From Radicibacter daui (lineage in GTDB: Bacteria > Pseudomonadota > Alphaproteobacteria > Radicibacterales > Radicibacteraceae): a DNA stretch of 64,000 nt. Where the stretch lies: positions 1,880,501-1,944,500 of the forward strand of contig CP131056.1 in assembly GCA_030657355.1 (NCBI GenBank). The letters run 5' to 3'. The notes under the pieces were generated by a model. That model did not search any database, was not told the DNA's origin, and saw only the letters and a list, made by a program, of their open reading frames with translations. Shown in pieces: positions 24,660 to 33,649 of the stretch. Both the position numbers and the translations under genes were made by a program. Every line of letters starts with the position of its first letter. Position 1 is the stretch's first letter.

Positions 24660-26563
24660 ACAACAGTTCTCTTGCAAAACCCGTCCGCAGTGACGAGGCC
24701 GTCTTCTCGCCTTCCAGCGATCTTGCGGTGCGCGCGCAGAAAAATGCGCTCTACCGGCTGATCCGCTGCCTGTTCGCCGAGGGCATTCTCGACCCCGCGC
24801 TGCTGTCGCCGGCCGATGATGGCAGCGGCGTGCTGTTTCCCGTGCGCGAACCCCGCAGCATGCTGTGGTTCGAGCGGCTGGAACGGGCGCCGGCAAATAC
24901 CCTGATCAACCGGGGAGCCATCGCGCTGCTTCAGGGCGATGGCCAGCGCCGCCTGATCGACACGGCGGATGCGCTGCTCGACGTCCTGCTGCCGTCCTTC
25001 GATTTTGTGCCGGCCGATGCCGGGGCGGAGAAGCTCAAGGCCGATATCGCCAGCAGCATCGCCAACGACATGCTCGCGCGCCGTTTCCGCGAAAGCTGGG
25101 ATGGTGCGCTGCGCGAGGAGATTGCCGCAGCCGGGGCCGGCGGGCTTTGCGACTACATGCGCCGGCGCCATGGCATCCGCCAGGCGGCGATTTTGCTCGA
25201 CCAGTGGGGATCGCTGGAAGGGCACCCCTTCTATCCGACCTGGAAGACGAAACCTTCCTTGAGCGAGGAGGAGGTGACGGCGCTGTCGCCGGAATTTGCG
25301 GCCGTGGTGCCCGTCCGTATCGCGGCGCTGCGCAAGGAGATGGCGCATGTGGAGCGCATGCCGCACATCGCCGATGCCCGGCAATGGTTTGCCGCCCATT
25401 ATCCCGAAACCGCCCGGTCATGGGCGACCGGCCTTGCGGCGCGCGGGCTCCAGGTGGCGGACTGGCTGCCGCTGCCCATCCATGGCTGGCACCTTGAACA
25501 CCATGTGCGCCAGCACTTTGCCCCGGAAATCGAGCAGGGAATTCTGCTCCTCGACGGGCCGGACATTGCCACCCGCCCCAGCATGTCCTTCCGCACCATG
25601 TTACCGGACGGGGAGGAGGGCGGCCCCTTCATCAAGCTTCCGGTCGCCATCTGGCTCACCAGCGAGCAGCGCAGCCTGCAGGCCAAATCCATTCATATGG
25701 GTCCGCGCATCAGCACGGTCATCAGCGATATTCTGGCGGACGAACAGGGGTTCGGCGGCTCGCTGGAGATCTTCACCGAAGATCTCGGCATTCATTTCAA
25801 ACATGCCGAACGGCAGGATGATGCCGAGGGAAAACATCTTTCCGTCCTGTTCCGGGCGACCGGGGGGCGGCTGGAGCGTGAGGACGGGTTGCTGCCGGTT
25901 ACCGTGGCGGCGCTGCTGGCCCGCGCGCCCTCCGGCGACGGGCCGCTCATCAGTGAACTGGTGGATGGTGGCAGCGGCATGGCGACGGCCGCAGCGGTAG
26001 TCGCCTTTTTCCGCATGTATGCACGGGCCGTCATTCATCCGGCGGTGCAGATCTACCTGCTCTATGGCATCGCGCTGGAAGCGCACCAGCAAAACACCTC
26101 CATCCTCTTCGACCGAGAAGGGCGGCCGGTGCGCATGCTGATCCGCGATTTTGGCGACGGGCGAACCTATGCCCCGCTGCTGCGTGCCCGCGGCCACGAC
26201 CTCCGGCCCTATGTCTACAAGGGCATTCTGCCGACGGTGTTCGAGGACGATATCGAACCGGTCCGGTCCTTCGTGATCGATGCCTGCTTCGTGTGCCATC
26301 TGCACGAAGTGGCGCTGGCGCTTACCCGTCATTACGGCCTTGCCGGCGACATCCTGTGGCGGGTGATGGGGGAGGAGACGGAGCGCGCCTTCGCCGCTGC
26401 CCGGCCCCGCATGGCGGACGCGCGGCTCTGGCACGCGGAACGTCATCATTTCCTTGGCGAAGGCTGGAGCACGCGCTCGGTGCTACGCATGCATTTGCAG
26501 AAATATTCCAACTACCGGCTGCAGCATCAGTTGCCCAACCCGATGGGCATGGCCGGCGCATGA
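24656..26563 (+). CDS. IucA/IucC-family NIS siderophore synthetase
   Basis: ATP-dependent NRPS-independent siderophore synthetase of 635 aa that adenylates a citrate (or other) carboxylate and condenses it with an amine. Family motifs seen are the EGHPFYPTWKTK nucleotide-binding segment, RPSMSFRTM, the near-invariant EAHQQN (E475-N480), LIRDFGD, and the C-terminal FhuF-like helical region with HHFLGEGW. It is the only NIS synthetase in the locus, whereas staphyloferrin B needs three. One enzyme acting twice on a diamine, as in rhizoferrin synthesis, would fit. The ATG overlaps the previous stop (ATGA); a much longer open frame upstream is inside that gene. Confidence 0.92.
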   Translation: MNNSSLAKPVRSDEAVFSPSSDLAVRAQKNALYRLIRCLFAEGILDPALLSPADDGSGVLFPVREPRSMLWFERLERAPANTLINRGAIALLQGDGQRRLIDTADALLDVLLPSFDFVPADAGAEKLKADIASSIANDMLARRFRESWDGALREEIAAAGAGGLCDYMRRRHGIRQAAILLDQWGSLEGHPFYPTWKTKPSLSEEEVTALSPEFAAVVPVRIAALRKEMAHVERMPHIADARQWFAAHYPETARSWATGLAARGLQVADWLPLPIHGWHLEHHVRQHFAPEIEQGILLLDGPDIATRPSMSFRTMLPDGEEGGPFIKLPVAIWLTSEQRSLQAKSIHMGPRISTVISDILADEQGFGGSLEIFTEDLGIHFKHAERQDDAEGKHLSVLFRATGGRLEREDGLLPVTVAALLARAPSGDGPLISELVDGGSGMATAAAVVAFFRMYARAVIHPAVQIYLLYGIALEAHQQNTSILFDREGRPVRMLIRDFGDGRTYAPLLRARGHDLRPYVYKGILPTVFEDDIEPVRSFVIDACFVCHLHEVALALTRHYGLAGDILWRVMGEETERAFAAARPRMADARLWHAERHHFLGEGWSTRSVLRMHLQKYSNYRLQHQLPNPMGMAGA

Positions 26564-27822
26564 TATCCCAGGGTCTGGATGCCGGTGCCGTGCGCCGGAA
26601 GATACATCTGCTGTTTGCCATCCAGCTGGTGTCGATGGGCGCAATGGAGATGAGCGGGCCGTTCTGGCCCGTTCATTTGCGCTCCCTTGCCGCATCGGAT
26701 GAGCTCTTCGCCTTCGCCAGCACGGCGGTTTATGTCGGCCCCATGCTGGGGGTGATGCTGACCAGCAGTTTCTGGGGGCGGGTGGGGGACCGGTTCGGCC
26801 ATCGGGCGATGATGATCCGCGCCCTGCTGGGGCTGGCGCTCACCCAGTTCGCGCTCGCCTGGTCGGCGGATGTCTGGCTCATCCTGCTGCTGCGCTTCGT
26901 GCAGGGGGCCTGCGCCGGTTATATCGCCCCGGCCCAGGCCTATGGCGTCGCCATCGAGGCGCCGGAGCGGCGGGCGCGGCTGTTTGCCTATCTGCAGGCC
27001 TCCACCAATCTGGGTTCGCTGGGCGGGGCGCTGCTGGGAGGCATCATCCTCGACCATGGTGCCTTCCTGTGGATCAACCTTGCCGCGGCGGCCCTTTGCG
27101 CTGTCTCGGCGCTGGCGGTCTGGCGGCTGTTGCCGCCGCTGGCGCCCGGCCGGTCTGGGACCGTTCCCCTTCGGCGTGAGGAGGAGCGGAAACAGGCGGC
27201 AGGAGCCGGGGCCGGGGGCACCCTTTCGGCCGTACTGCCGTTGCTGGCTATTCTCGGCACGCTGCTGCTGGCGCGCATGGTCACGCAATCGCCCTTCTCG
27301 CTTTATGTGCTCACGGTCTTCCGGTCCCCCAACTGGGTGACGGGCCTGTGTTACGGGCTGGTCGCGCTGGGCGTTGTCGTCTCCGCCCGCTGGTGGGCGA
27401 TCCATTTCGAGGGGCGCTCGCGCGGCGAGATGCTGGGCCGGATGGGGCTGGTCATCGCGGCCTGTGCGGCAGTGACCCTGCTTGCCGCCATTACCCGCTC
27501 GGTCGTGGTCTTCACCGCGCTCTATTTCCTGTGGGGCCTGCTGCTGGGAGCGACGACCCCGGTGCTGACCGGCCTCGTCTCGCGCGCAGCGGGTGAGGGG
27601 CGGCAAGGCCAGGTGCTGGGGCTGGCGCAGGCAACCTCGCAGTTCGCCTCCATCGCCGGCATCGCCCTTGGCGGCTGGTTTGCCCAGGCCGCCGGACTTT
27701 CAAAAACCTATTTCCTCGTCGCCTTCGTCTATGTGCTGGCACTGGTCCTCACCCTCATGGTGCGGGCCGGAAGCGGGCGCCGGGCGGCGGCCATCGATCC
27801 CCTGGAAAGCCATAAATCATGA
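26560..27822 (+). CDS. MFS transporter, probable siderophore exporter
   Basis: Twelve-helix major facilitator protein of 420 aa. The family loop between helices 2 and 3 is seen as FWGRVGDRFGHRAMM, and a second copy is weak after the central loop. MFS genes sit at this place in staphyloferrin (sbnD) and rhizoferrin (fslB/fslD) clusters, where they export the apo-siderophore or import it. Export is more likely here because a separate binding-protein/permease pair for uptake follows. The ATG overlaps the synthetase stop. Confidence 0.86.
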   Translation: MISQGLDAGAVRRKIHLLFAIQLVSMGAMEMSGPFWPVHLRSLAASDELFAFASTAVYVGPMLGVMLTSSFWGRVGDRFGHRAMMIRALLGLALTQFALAWSADVWLILLLRFVQGACAGYIAPAQAYGVAIEAPERRARLFAYLQASTNLGSLGGALLGGIILDHGAFLWINLAAAALCAVSALAVWRLLPPLAPGRSGTVPLRREEERKQAAGAGAGGTLSAVLPLLAILGTLLLARMVTQSPFSLYVLTVFRSPNWVTGLCYGLVALGVVVSARWWAIHFEGRSRGEMLGRMGLVIAACAAVTLLAAITRSVVVFTALYFLWGLLLGATTPVLTGLVSRAAGEGRQGQVLGLAQATSQFASIAGIALGGWFAQAAGLSKTYFLVAFVYVLALVLTLMVRAGSGRRAAAIDPLESHKS

Positions 27823-28952
27823 AGAAACTGCTTCTGGCGGCGCTGTGCCTTGCCATGACCGTTCTGGGCGCCGGCATGGCCCCAGCCGCAAGCCGCATTA
27901 CCGTGACGGACATCGCCGGCAGGCCGGTGGAGGTGAGCGTGCCGATCCAGCGCGCGGTGCTGGGAGAGGGGCGCCAGCTCTATATCATCGCCGCGCTTGA
28001 CCGCGAGAACCCGGCAGGGCGCATCGCCGGCTGGCGCAATGACCTGATCGAGGCGGACCCGGCCACCTACAAGGCCTATCTGGCAAGGTTCCCGGCCCTT
28101 GGCGCCATTCCGGCCTTCTCCGGCCTTGAGCAAAGCCTCATCGATATCGAGACCACCATCGCCCAGAAGCCCGATGTGGTGTTTCTCAATCTGGAGACCC
28201 AGAAGGCGGTTGAGGAAGCGAGCTATATCGAGAAGCTCGGCGCTATCGGCATTCCGGTGATTTATATCGATTTCCGCCATGACCCGGAAAAGAACACCGA
28301 GCCCTCCATCCGCCTGTTCGGCACCCTGTTTGACTGGCAGGAACGGGCAGAGGCGCTGATTGCTTTCCGTGCGCAGCAGATCGCCCGGGTGACGGACAGG
28401 CTGGCGGCGGCACAACCCCCGCGCCCGCGTGTCTTCATCGAGCGGGCGGCCGGGTTTTATGACGATTGCTGCTATTCCTTCGGCCGCGGCAATTTCGGCG
28501 CCATGGTGGAGCAGGCGGGCGGCGAGAATATCGCGGCATCGCTGATCCCGGGCACCTTCGGGCAGATCAATCCCGAGCAGGTGCTGGTGGCCGATCCCCA
28601 GCAGGTGATCGTGACCAGTGCCATGTGGGAAGCCTATGTGCCCGGCGGGCGCTGGGTGCCGGTTGGTCCGGGCGCGGATGCGGCAGAGGTGCAGCGCAAG
28701 CTCGCCTTTTACCCGACACGCCCCGCCTATCAGGGTATCGCGGCGCAGAAGCCGGGCGGCTTTCATGCCGTGTGGCACCAGTTCTACAACAGCCCCTACC
28801 AGTTCGTGGCGATCCAGCAGCTTGCCAAATGGTTTCACCCCGATCTCTTTGCCGATCTCGATCCGGGCGAGACGTTCCGCGAGCTGCATGAACGTTTCCT
28901 GCCCATCGGCTATCAGCCGGGTTATTTCGCCACGCTGGGCGCGGCGCCATGA
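27819..28952 (+). CDS. Periplasmic iron-siderophore binding protein
   Basis: Class III periplasmic binding protein (FecB/BtuF-like) of 377 aa with a signal peptide at 1-24 (LLLAALCLAMTVLGAGMAPA) and no lipobox. The fold markers are the N-terminal ITVTDIAGRPVEVSVP strand pair and the two lobes joined by a long helix around 200-220. It would carry ferric siderophore from the TonB receptor to the permease encoded next. The start overlaps the MFS stop (ATGA) and the 3' end overlaps the permease start. Confidence 0.88.
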   Translation: MKKLLLAALCLAMTVLGAGMAPAASRITVTDIAGRPVEVSVPIQRAVLGEGRQLYIIAALDRENPAGRIAGWRNDLIEADPATYKAYLARFPALGAIPAFSGLEQSLIDIETTIAQKPDVVFLNLETQKAVEEASYIEKLGAIGIPVIYIDFRHDPEKNTEPSIRLFGTLFDWQERAEALIAFRAQQIARVTDRLAAAQPPRPRVFIERAAGFYDDCCYSFGRGNFGAMVEQAGGENIAASLIPGTFGQINPEQVLVADPQQVIVTSAMWEAYVPGGRWVPVGPGADAAEVQRKLAFYPTRPAYQGIAAQKPGGFHAVWHQFYNSPYQFVAIQQLAKWFHPDLFADLDPGETFRELHERFLPIGYQPGYFATLGAAP

Positions 28953-30022
28953 GCGCAGGATCTTCGGATGTAAAAACGGGAGTTCAGGGCGGGCAATTGC
29001 GCTACCGAGCCATCGTGCGCCGGCGCCTTTTGCTGCTCATGGGGCTGGGCATCGCGCTGTTTTTCAGCCTGTGCCTCGACCTGTCGCTGGGGCCGGCGCG
29101 CTACAGCGTGGGGGAGGTGATCACGGCGTTGCTGCGCCCGGCGGAGGTGCCGAAGCAGCTCTCGGTGGTCATCTGGCAAATACGCCTGCCGGTAGCGGCG
29201 ATGGCGGTTGTGGTGGGGGCGGCGCTCTCCATCGCCGGCGCGCAGATGCAGACCATCCTCAACAATCCGCTCGCCAGCCCCTTCACGCTCGGCATCTCCG
29301 CTGCCGCCAGTTTCGGTGCGGCGCTGGTGCTGGCCTTTGGCGTCACGCTGATCCCGGTTGCCACCGAAATCATGGTGCCGGTCAACGCCTTCCTGATGGC
29401 GATGCTGGTGAGCCTTCTTATCCATGCGGTGAGCCTCAGGCGCGGTACCAGTGTGCAGACCATCGTGCTGCTGGGCATCGCCATGGTGTTCAGCTTCAAC
29501 GCGCTGCTGGCGCTGGTGCAGTTTCTCGCATCATCGGAGGCGCTCAGTGCCGTCGTGTTCTGGACCATGGGCAGCCTCACCAAGGCGACCTGGCCGAAAG
29601 TCTTCGTCACGGCGGGCTTGCTGCTTGCTATCCTGCCGCTCTTTGCTCGCCGGGCCTGGGCACTGACGGCGATGCGGCTTGGCGATGACAAGGCGATGAG
29701 CTTTGGCATCAAGGTAGGGCGGTTGCGGCTGGAGACGCTCGCGCTGGTCAGCCTGCTGGCGGCAATCCCCGTCGCTTTTGTCGGCACGATCGGGTTTGTC
29801 GGGCTGGTGGGGCCGCACATCGCGCGGCTGATGATCGGTGAGGATCAGCGCTTTTTCCTGCCGGCCTCGGCGCTTGCCGGGGCACTGCTGCTCTCGGTCA
29901 GCTCCGTTGCCAGCAAGATGATCCTGCCGGGCGCCATCCTGCCCATCGGCATCGTGACATCGCTGGTGGGGATACCGTTTTTTGTCTCGCTGGTGCTCTC
30001 CAATTCCAGCCGCAACTGGTAG
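28949..30022 (+). CDS. FecCD-family iron-siderophore ABC permease
   Basis: Inner-membrane permease of 357 aa with about nine helices. The FecCD markers are RLPVAAMAVVVGAALSIAG-AQMQ, NPLASPFTLGISA, and the C-terminal GFVGLVGPHIARL coupling helix that contacts the ATPase. A single permease gene can form a homodimer. It ends the siderophore operon, and no FecE/FhuC-type ATPase gene follows; a strong terminator comes 27 bases later. The ATPase must be encoded elsewhere or shared with another transporter. Confidence 0.92.
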   Translation: MSAGSSDVKTGVQGGQLRYRAIVRRRLLLLMGLGIALFFSLCLDLSLGPARYSVGEVITALLRPAEVPKQLSVVIWQIRLPVAAMAVVVGAALSIAGAQMQTILNNPLASPFTLGISAAASFGAALVLAFGVTLIPVATEIMVPVNAFLMAMLVSLLIHAVSLRRGTSVQTIVLLGIAMVFSFNALLALVQFLASSEALSAVVFWTMGSLTKATWPKVFVTAGLLLAILPLFARRAWALTAMRLGDDKAMSFGIKVGRLRLETLALVSLLAAIPVAFVGTIGFVGLVGPHIARLMIGEDQRFFLPASALAGALLLSVSSVASKMILPGAILPIGIVTSLVGIPFFVSLVLSNSSRNW

Positions 30023-30041
30023 CGGCGGCGGATTGCGGACA

Positions 30042-30083
30042 AAAAAATGCGGAAGCCCTTGAGGGGGGAAGGGCTTCCGCTTT
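30042..30083. terminator. Bidirectional terminator ending the siderophore operon
   Basis: Perfect 12-bp stem (30049-30060 with 30069-30080), an 8-base loop, a run of A before and TTT after. It serves the permease on the + strand and can serve lysE on the - strand. Confidence 0.85.
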
Positions 30084-30162
30084 GAAGAGTCTCACAGGGA
30101 ACAAGCAATCGAGAATGCACTCTGCAGAAATAACGCCGGGACTGCCGGTTGGTTCCCGCCGC

Positions 30163-30759
30163 TCACGGCAGCCAGAGCGGCGCGATGGTGGTGGCAAGGG
30201 CAAGGCCGAGGGTGATGTTGAAAGCCCGCCAGTGCCAGCCTTGTCTCAGGCGCTTTGAAAGCCACTGGCCGGCAAGGCACCAGAGCGACATGGCGCTGAG
30301 CGCCGCGACGAAGAACACTGGCCCGAACAGCAGGGCGAGGCCGCCGGGGCTGGCCGAAAGGCCGGCGAAGGTGGCAGCGGCGCCAAGCGCGATCGCCCAG
30401 CCCTTGGGGTTATGGCACTGCATCCAGAGGCCGCTGAAGAAATGCTGTGGCCGTGTCATGGAGCGGGAGAGGTGGGGTGGGCCGCTGCGGGCGATGCGCA
30501 GGGCGAGCCACAGCAGATAGGCCGTACCGGCAATCTTCATATAAAGCTGCAAGGTGGGCGCCGCCATCAGCATGCCGGCCAGCCCGCCGGCGGCAGCCGC
30601 CGTCATAGCGCCAAGGCCAATGGCAATGCCCGTCATCACCGGCAGCGAGCGCCGGTAGCCGAAATGCGCGCCGGAGGCGGTGGCCAGCATGTTGGCGCCG
30701 CCGGGCGTAAAGCAGGTGACGACGGTAAAGAGCGCGAAAGAAAGCAGGGTCTCGACCAT
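30163..30759 (-). CDS. LysE-family exporter
   Basis: RhtB/LysE-type inner-membrane exporter of 198 aa with about six helices. The family signature FTPGGANMLATASGAHFGYRR is a variant of the usual PGP motif, and HNPKGW at the start of a later helix is also typical. Substrates in the family are amino acids or small amino compounds. The ATG at 30759 has GGAG seven bases upstream; an extension to 30786 is less likely. It is divergent from the LysR gene at 30878, its likely regulator. Confidence 0.87.
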   Translation of the reverse strand: MVETLLSFALFTVVTCFTPGGANMLATASGAHFGYRRSLPVMTGIAIGLGAMTAAAAGGLAGMLMAAPTLQLYMKIAGTAYLLWLALRIARSGPPHLSRSMTRPQHFFSGLWMQCHNPKGWAIALGAAATFAGLSASPGGLALLFGPVFFVAALSAMSLWCLAGQWLSKRLRQGWHWRAFNITLGLALATTIAPLWLP

Positions 30760-30877
30760 CTGGTGTCTCCGGCAGGATTTTTTCAAACGGGTGGTTGCCG
30801 GAGAGTGGGCCGGGGCTTGGCATTATCAAAGCAAATGGTCATGATATCTGACATTAGGAATGTTAATGTTAGTGGCC

Positions 30878-31771
30878 ATGCGCAGCCTCGATATCGATCT
30901 TATCCGCACCTTCGTGACGGTTGCCGACCGGGCCAGCATGACGGAAGCGGCACGCCAGCGGCATCTGACGCAGAGCGCGGTCAGCCAGCAGGTGGCGCGG
31001 CTGGAAGCGCAGCTTGGCCGGCAGCTGTTCGTGCGGGCGCGCGGCGGGCTCAGCCTGACGGCGGCGGGTGCGCAGATGCTGGCCAAGGCGCGCCAGCTGT
31101 TGCAGCTCAACGACCAGATCTGGGACGAGATGACCGGGCGGCGCATCGAAGGGCCGCTGAGGCTCGGCGTGCCTTATGACCTTGTGGGGGCCACGCTGAC
31201 GCCGGCGCTCAAATCCTTTGCCGAGGCGCATCCGGCCGTCGAGCTGTCGCTGTTCTGCCGGGCTTCCCCGCAGCTGCTGGTGGCGCTGGCCGAAGGGGCG
31301 GTGGATATCGCGCTGGTGGAAGAGCTGCCTTCGGCCGCCGGTGGCGGCGAGTGCCTGCGTATCGAGCCGCTGGTGTGGGTGGGGGCGCGCGGGGGCAGTG
31401 CCTGGCGCAAACGCCCGTTGCCGGTCTCGCTGGTGGCGGAGACCTGCGCCTTTCGCCCGGCCATTATCGGCGCACTTGGCGGCGCTTTGGGTGGGGCGCC
31501 AAGCGGCGCCGGCACCGAGTGGCGCACGGTGTTTGAAGGCGGAAATATCGAGGCGACGATGGCAACGGTGCGCTCGGACCTTGCGGTGTCGGCCTGGCTT
31601 GCCTCTACCGTGCCCACCGAGCTGCAAATATTGGGACAGGGGGAAGCGCTGCCCGAGCTGCCGCCCTTTGCCATCAACCTCTATCTGCCGAAGCAGAATG
31701 TGCTGCCGGCGGCAAAGGCCATGGCCGGACATATCCGCGAAAGCCTGATGCGCCCGGCCCTTGCTGCCTGA
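30878..31771 (+). CDS. LysR-family transcriptional regulator
   Basis: LysR regulator of 297 aa. The winged helix starts at MRSLDIDLIRTFVTVADRAS and contains the recognition helix LTQSAVSQQVARLEAQLG, followed by an effector-binding domain. The start at 30878 is favoured because the longer frame from 30860 begins inside a short inverted repeat (ACATT-N3-AATGT, 30851-30863) that could be its operator. It is divergent from the lysE-type exporter and converges on acr3 with a 3-base gap. The ligand is unknown; regulation of the exporter is inferred. Confidence 0.87.
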   Translation: MRSLDIDLIRTFVTVADRASMTEAARQRHLTQSAVSQQVARLEAQLGRQLFVRARGGLSLTAAGAQMLAKARQLLQLNDQIWDEMTGRRIEGPLRLGVPYDLVGATLTPALKSFAEAHPAVELSLFCRASPQLLVALAEGAVDIALVEELPSAAGGGECLRIEPLVWVGARGGSAWRKRPLPVSLVAETCAFRPAIIGALGGALGGAPSGAGTEWRTVFEGGNIEATMATVRSDLAVSAWLASTVPTELQILGQGEALPELPPFAINLYLPKQNVLPAAKAMAGHIRESLMRPALAA

Positions 31772-31774
31772 GGT

Positions 31775-32815
31775 TCAGGAGGTTCTGGCGGCGGCCCGGC
31801 GCTGGTACCAGCCGGCCGAGCCATTGACGATGCGCACAACCGACAACATTACCGGCACCTCGATCAGCACGCCGACGACGGTGGCAAGTGCCGCGCCGGA
31901 GTTAAAGCCGAAGAGGCTGATGGCGGCGGCGACGGCCAGCTCAAAGAAGTTGGAGGCGCCGATGAGGGCGGAGGGGCCGGCCACGCAATGTTCCTCTCCG
32001 GCGACCCGGTTCAGCAGATAGGCAAGGCCGGCATTGAAATAAACCTGGATGAGGATGGGTACGGCCAGCAGGGCGATGACCAGCGGCTGGGCCACAATCG
32101 CCTCCCCCTGAAAACCGAACAGCAGCACCAGCGTTGCCAGCAGCGAGGTGAGGGAGAGCGGCCCGAGACGTGTCAGCAGCCGGGAAAGGGCAGCCTCGCC
32201 GCCGCTTGCCAGCAGGTGCCGGCGCACAAGCTGCGCGATGATGACCGGGATGACGATATAGAGCACGACCGACAGCACCAGCGTGCCCCACGGCACGGTG
32301 ATGGCCGAAAGCCCGAGCAGCAGGCCGACGATGGGCGCGAAGGCGATCACCATGATCACGTCATTGAGGGCCACCTGGCTCAGCGTGAAGTGCGGCTCCC
32401 CCTTCGTAAGGTTGGACCAGACGAAGACCATGGCGGTGCAGGGGGCGGCGGCAAGGATGATGAGGCCGGCAATGTAGCTGTCGATCTCGCCAGCCGGTAG
32501 CAGCGGGCGGAACAGCCAGCCGATGAACAACCAGCCGAGCAGTGCCATGGAGAAGGGCTTGACCGCCCAGTTGACGAAGAGCGTGACGCCGATGCCGCGC
32601 CAATGCTTGCCGACGGCGCCGAGGGCGGCGAAGTCGATCTTCAGCAGCATGGGGATGATCATGAGCCAGATGAGGACCGCGACCGGCAGATTGACGCGGG
32701 CGATTTCCGCCGCGCCGATGAGCTGGAAGGTACCGGGCAGCACATGGCCGAGCGCGATGCCGGCCACAATACAAAAGGCAACCCACAGGGTGAGATAACG
32801 CTCGAAGAAGGACAT
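31775..32815 (-). CDS. acr3: ACR3-type arsenite efflux permease
   Basis: Arsenite exporter of the ACR3 (bile acid/Na+ symporter-like) family, 346 aa, ten helices. The essential cysteine of the family is C126 in AAAPCTAMVFVWS. The N-terminus (FFERYLTLWVAFCIVAGIALG) and PMLLKIDF are typical. It is the last gene of arsR-arsC/arsN2-acr3 on the - strand, 6 bases after the fusion gene, and completes a cycle in which arsenate is reduced and the arsenite expelled. Confidence 0.93.
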   Translation of the reverse strand: MSFFERYLTLWVAFCIVAGIALGHVLPGTFQLIGAAEIARVNLPVAVLIWLMIIPMLLKIDFAALGAVGKHWRGIGVTLFVNWAVKPFSMALLGWLFIGWLFRPLLPAGEIDSYIAGLIILAAAPCTAMVFVWSNLTKGEPHFTLSQVALNDVIMVIAFAPIVGLLLGLSAITVPWGTLVLSVVLYIVIPVIIAQLVRRHLLASGGEAALSRLLTRLGPLSLTSLLATLVLLFGFQGEAIVAQPLVIALLAVPILIQVYFNAGLAYLLNRVAGEEHCVAGPSALIGASNFFELAVAAAISLFGFNSGAALATVVGVLIEVPVMLSVVRIVNGSAGWYQRRAAARTS

Positions 32816-32821
32816 CGCGGA

Positions 32822-33649
32822 TCAGAACCCCAGCTTGCGGGACATGAGGGTGGCGCTGGCCGGACACAAGGCGGCGGCCTGCCGGGTGGCGAGGATGGCG
32901 GCAGGGGCTTCCGCGCGGTCCTTCGGCTTGAAGCCGAGGGCAGTGAAGAAGGGAACGGCGCTTTGCGTCAGCAGCCAGCCCTGGCGGGCCCCGGCCCTGA
33001 AGGCGCGGTAGAGCAGCAGCGGCACGATGTTGCGGCCGATCTTCTGGCCACGCGCGGCCTGCGGCACCACGACGGAGCGCAGCAGCATGTCCTTGCCCGT
33101 GAGCTCAAAGCCGCCGTAACCGGCGAGTGCTCCTTCCAGCGTGTGGAAGGCAAAGAAGCTGCGGCCGGGCAGGGTCAGGTCATCGACCGGCAGGCCGGCT
33201 GCCGAGAGCGCGGCGGCGAGCCCCGGATCGCTCCCGTCGATGGCGATATCCTTGAGAAAGGGTGCACCTTCTTCCTTCAGCAGCGTGAGGGCCGGTATGC
33301 CCTCCAGCAAATCCAGCAACACGTCGGAGGGGCGGCACAGGGCGACCCCCTTCGGCGTGACCACAATCGGGCGGTTGATGAGGATGGGATGCGCGGCGAT
33401 GGCGGCCAGCAACTCGGCCTCGCCAAGGGCGGGGTTGCCGAGACCTAGTTCCTCATAAGGCGTGCCCTTGCGGCGCAGGACATCCCGCAGCTCAAGGCCG
33501 GCGCGCCGCACCAGGTCCAGAAGCCCGGCGCCGGAAGGAGGCGTCTTCAGATATTCCACCACCATCGGTGCCGTGCCGGCGGCTTCCAGCAGGGCGAGGG
33601 TGTTGCGGGAAGTGCCGCAGGCGGGGTTGTGGAAGATGGTGACGGTCAC
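32822..33649 (-). CDS. Arsenate reductase (ArsC) fused to ArsN2-type GNAT acetyltransferase
   Basis: Two-domain protein of 275 aa. Residues 1-135 are a glutaredoxin-dependent arsenate reductase with catalytic C11 in FHNPACGTSRN and the conserved Arg segments RKGTPYEELGL and INRPIVVTPKGVALCRP. Residues about 140-275 are a GNAT acetyltransferase of the ArsN2 type with the acetyl-CoA loop VVVPQAARGQKIG and a C-terminal VPFFTALGF. The start is a GTG whose bases overlap the arsR stop (GTGA), with AGGAG seven bases upstream. ArsN2 proteins occur as separate genes in other ars operons; their substrate is not settled. The fusion suggests that both activities are needed together. Confidence 0.9.
   Translation of the reverse strand: MTVTIFHNPACGTSRNTLALLEAAGTAPMVVEYLKTPPSGAGLLDLVRRAGLELRDVLRRKGTPYEELGLGNPALGEAELLAAIAAHPILINRPIVVTPKGVALCRPSDVLLDLLEGIPALTLLKEEGAPFLKDIAIDGSDPGLAAALSAAGLPVDDLTLPGRSFFAFHTLEGALAGYGGFELTGKDMLLRSVVVPQAARGQKIGRNIVPLLLYRAFRAGARQGWLLTQSAVPFFTALGFKPKDRAEAPAAILATRQAAALCPASATLMSRKLGF

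Noticed and set aside
20607..26563. Straight annotation as a staphyloferrin B cluster
   Set aside because: Only one NIS synthetase is present, there is no SbnB homologue and no SbnG-type citrate synthase; the product is unlikely to be staphyloferrin B.
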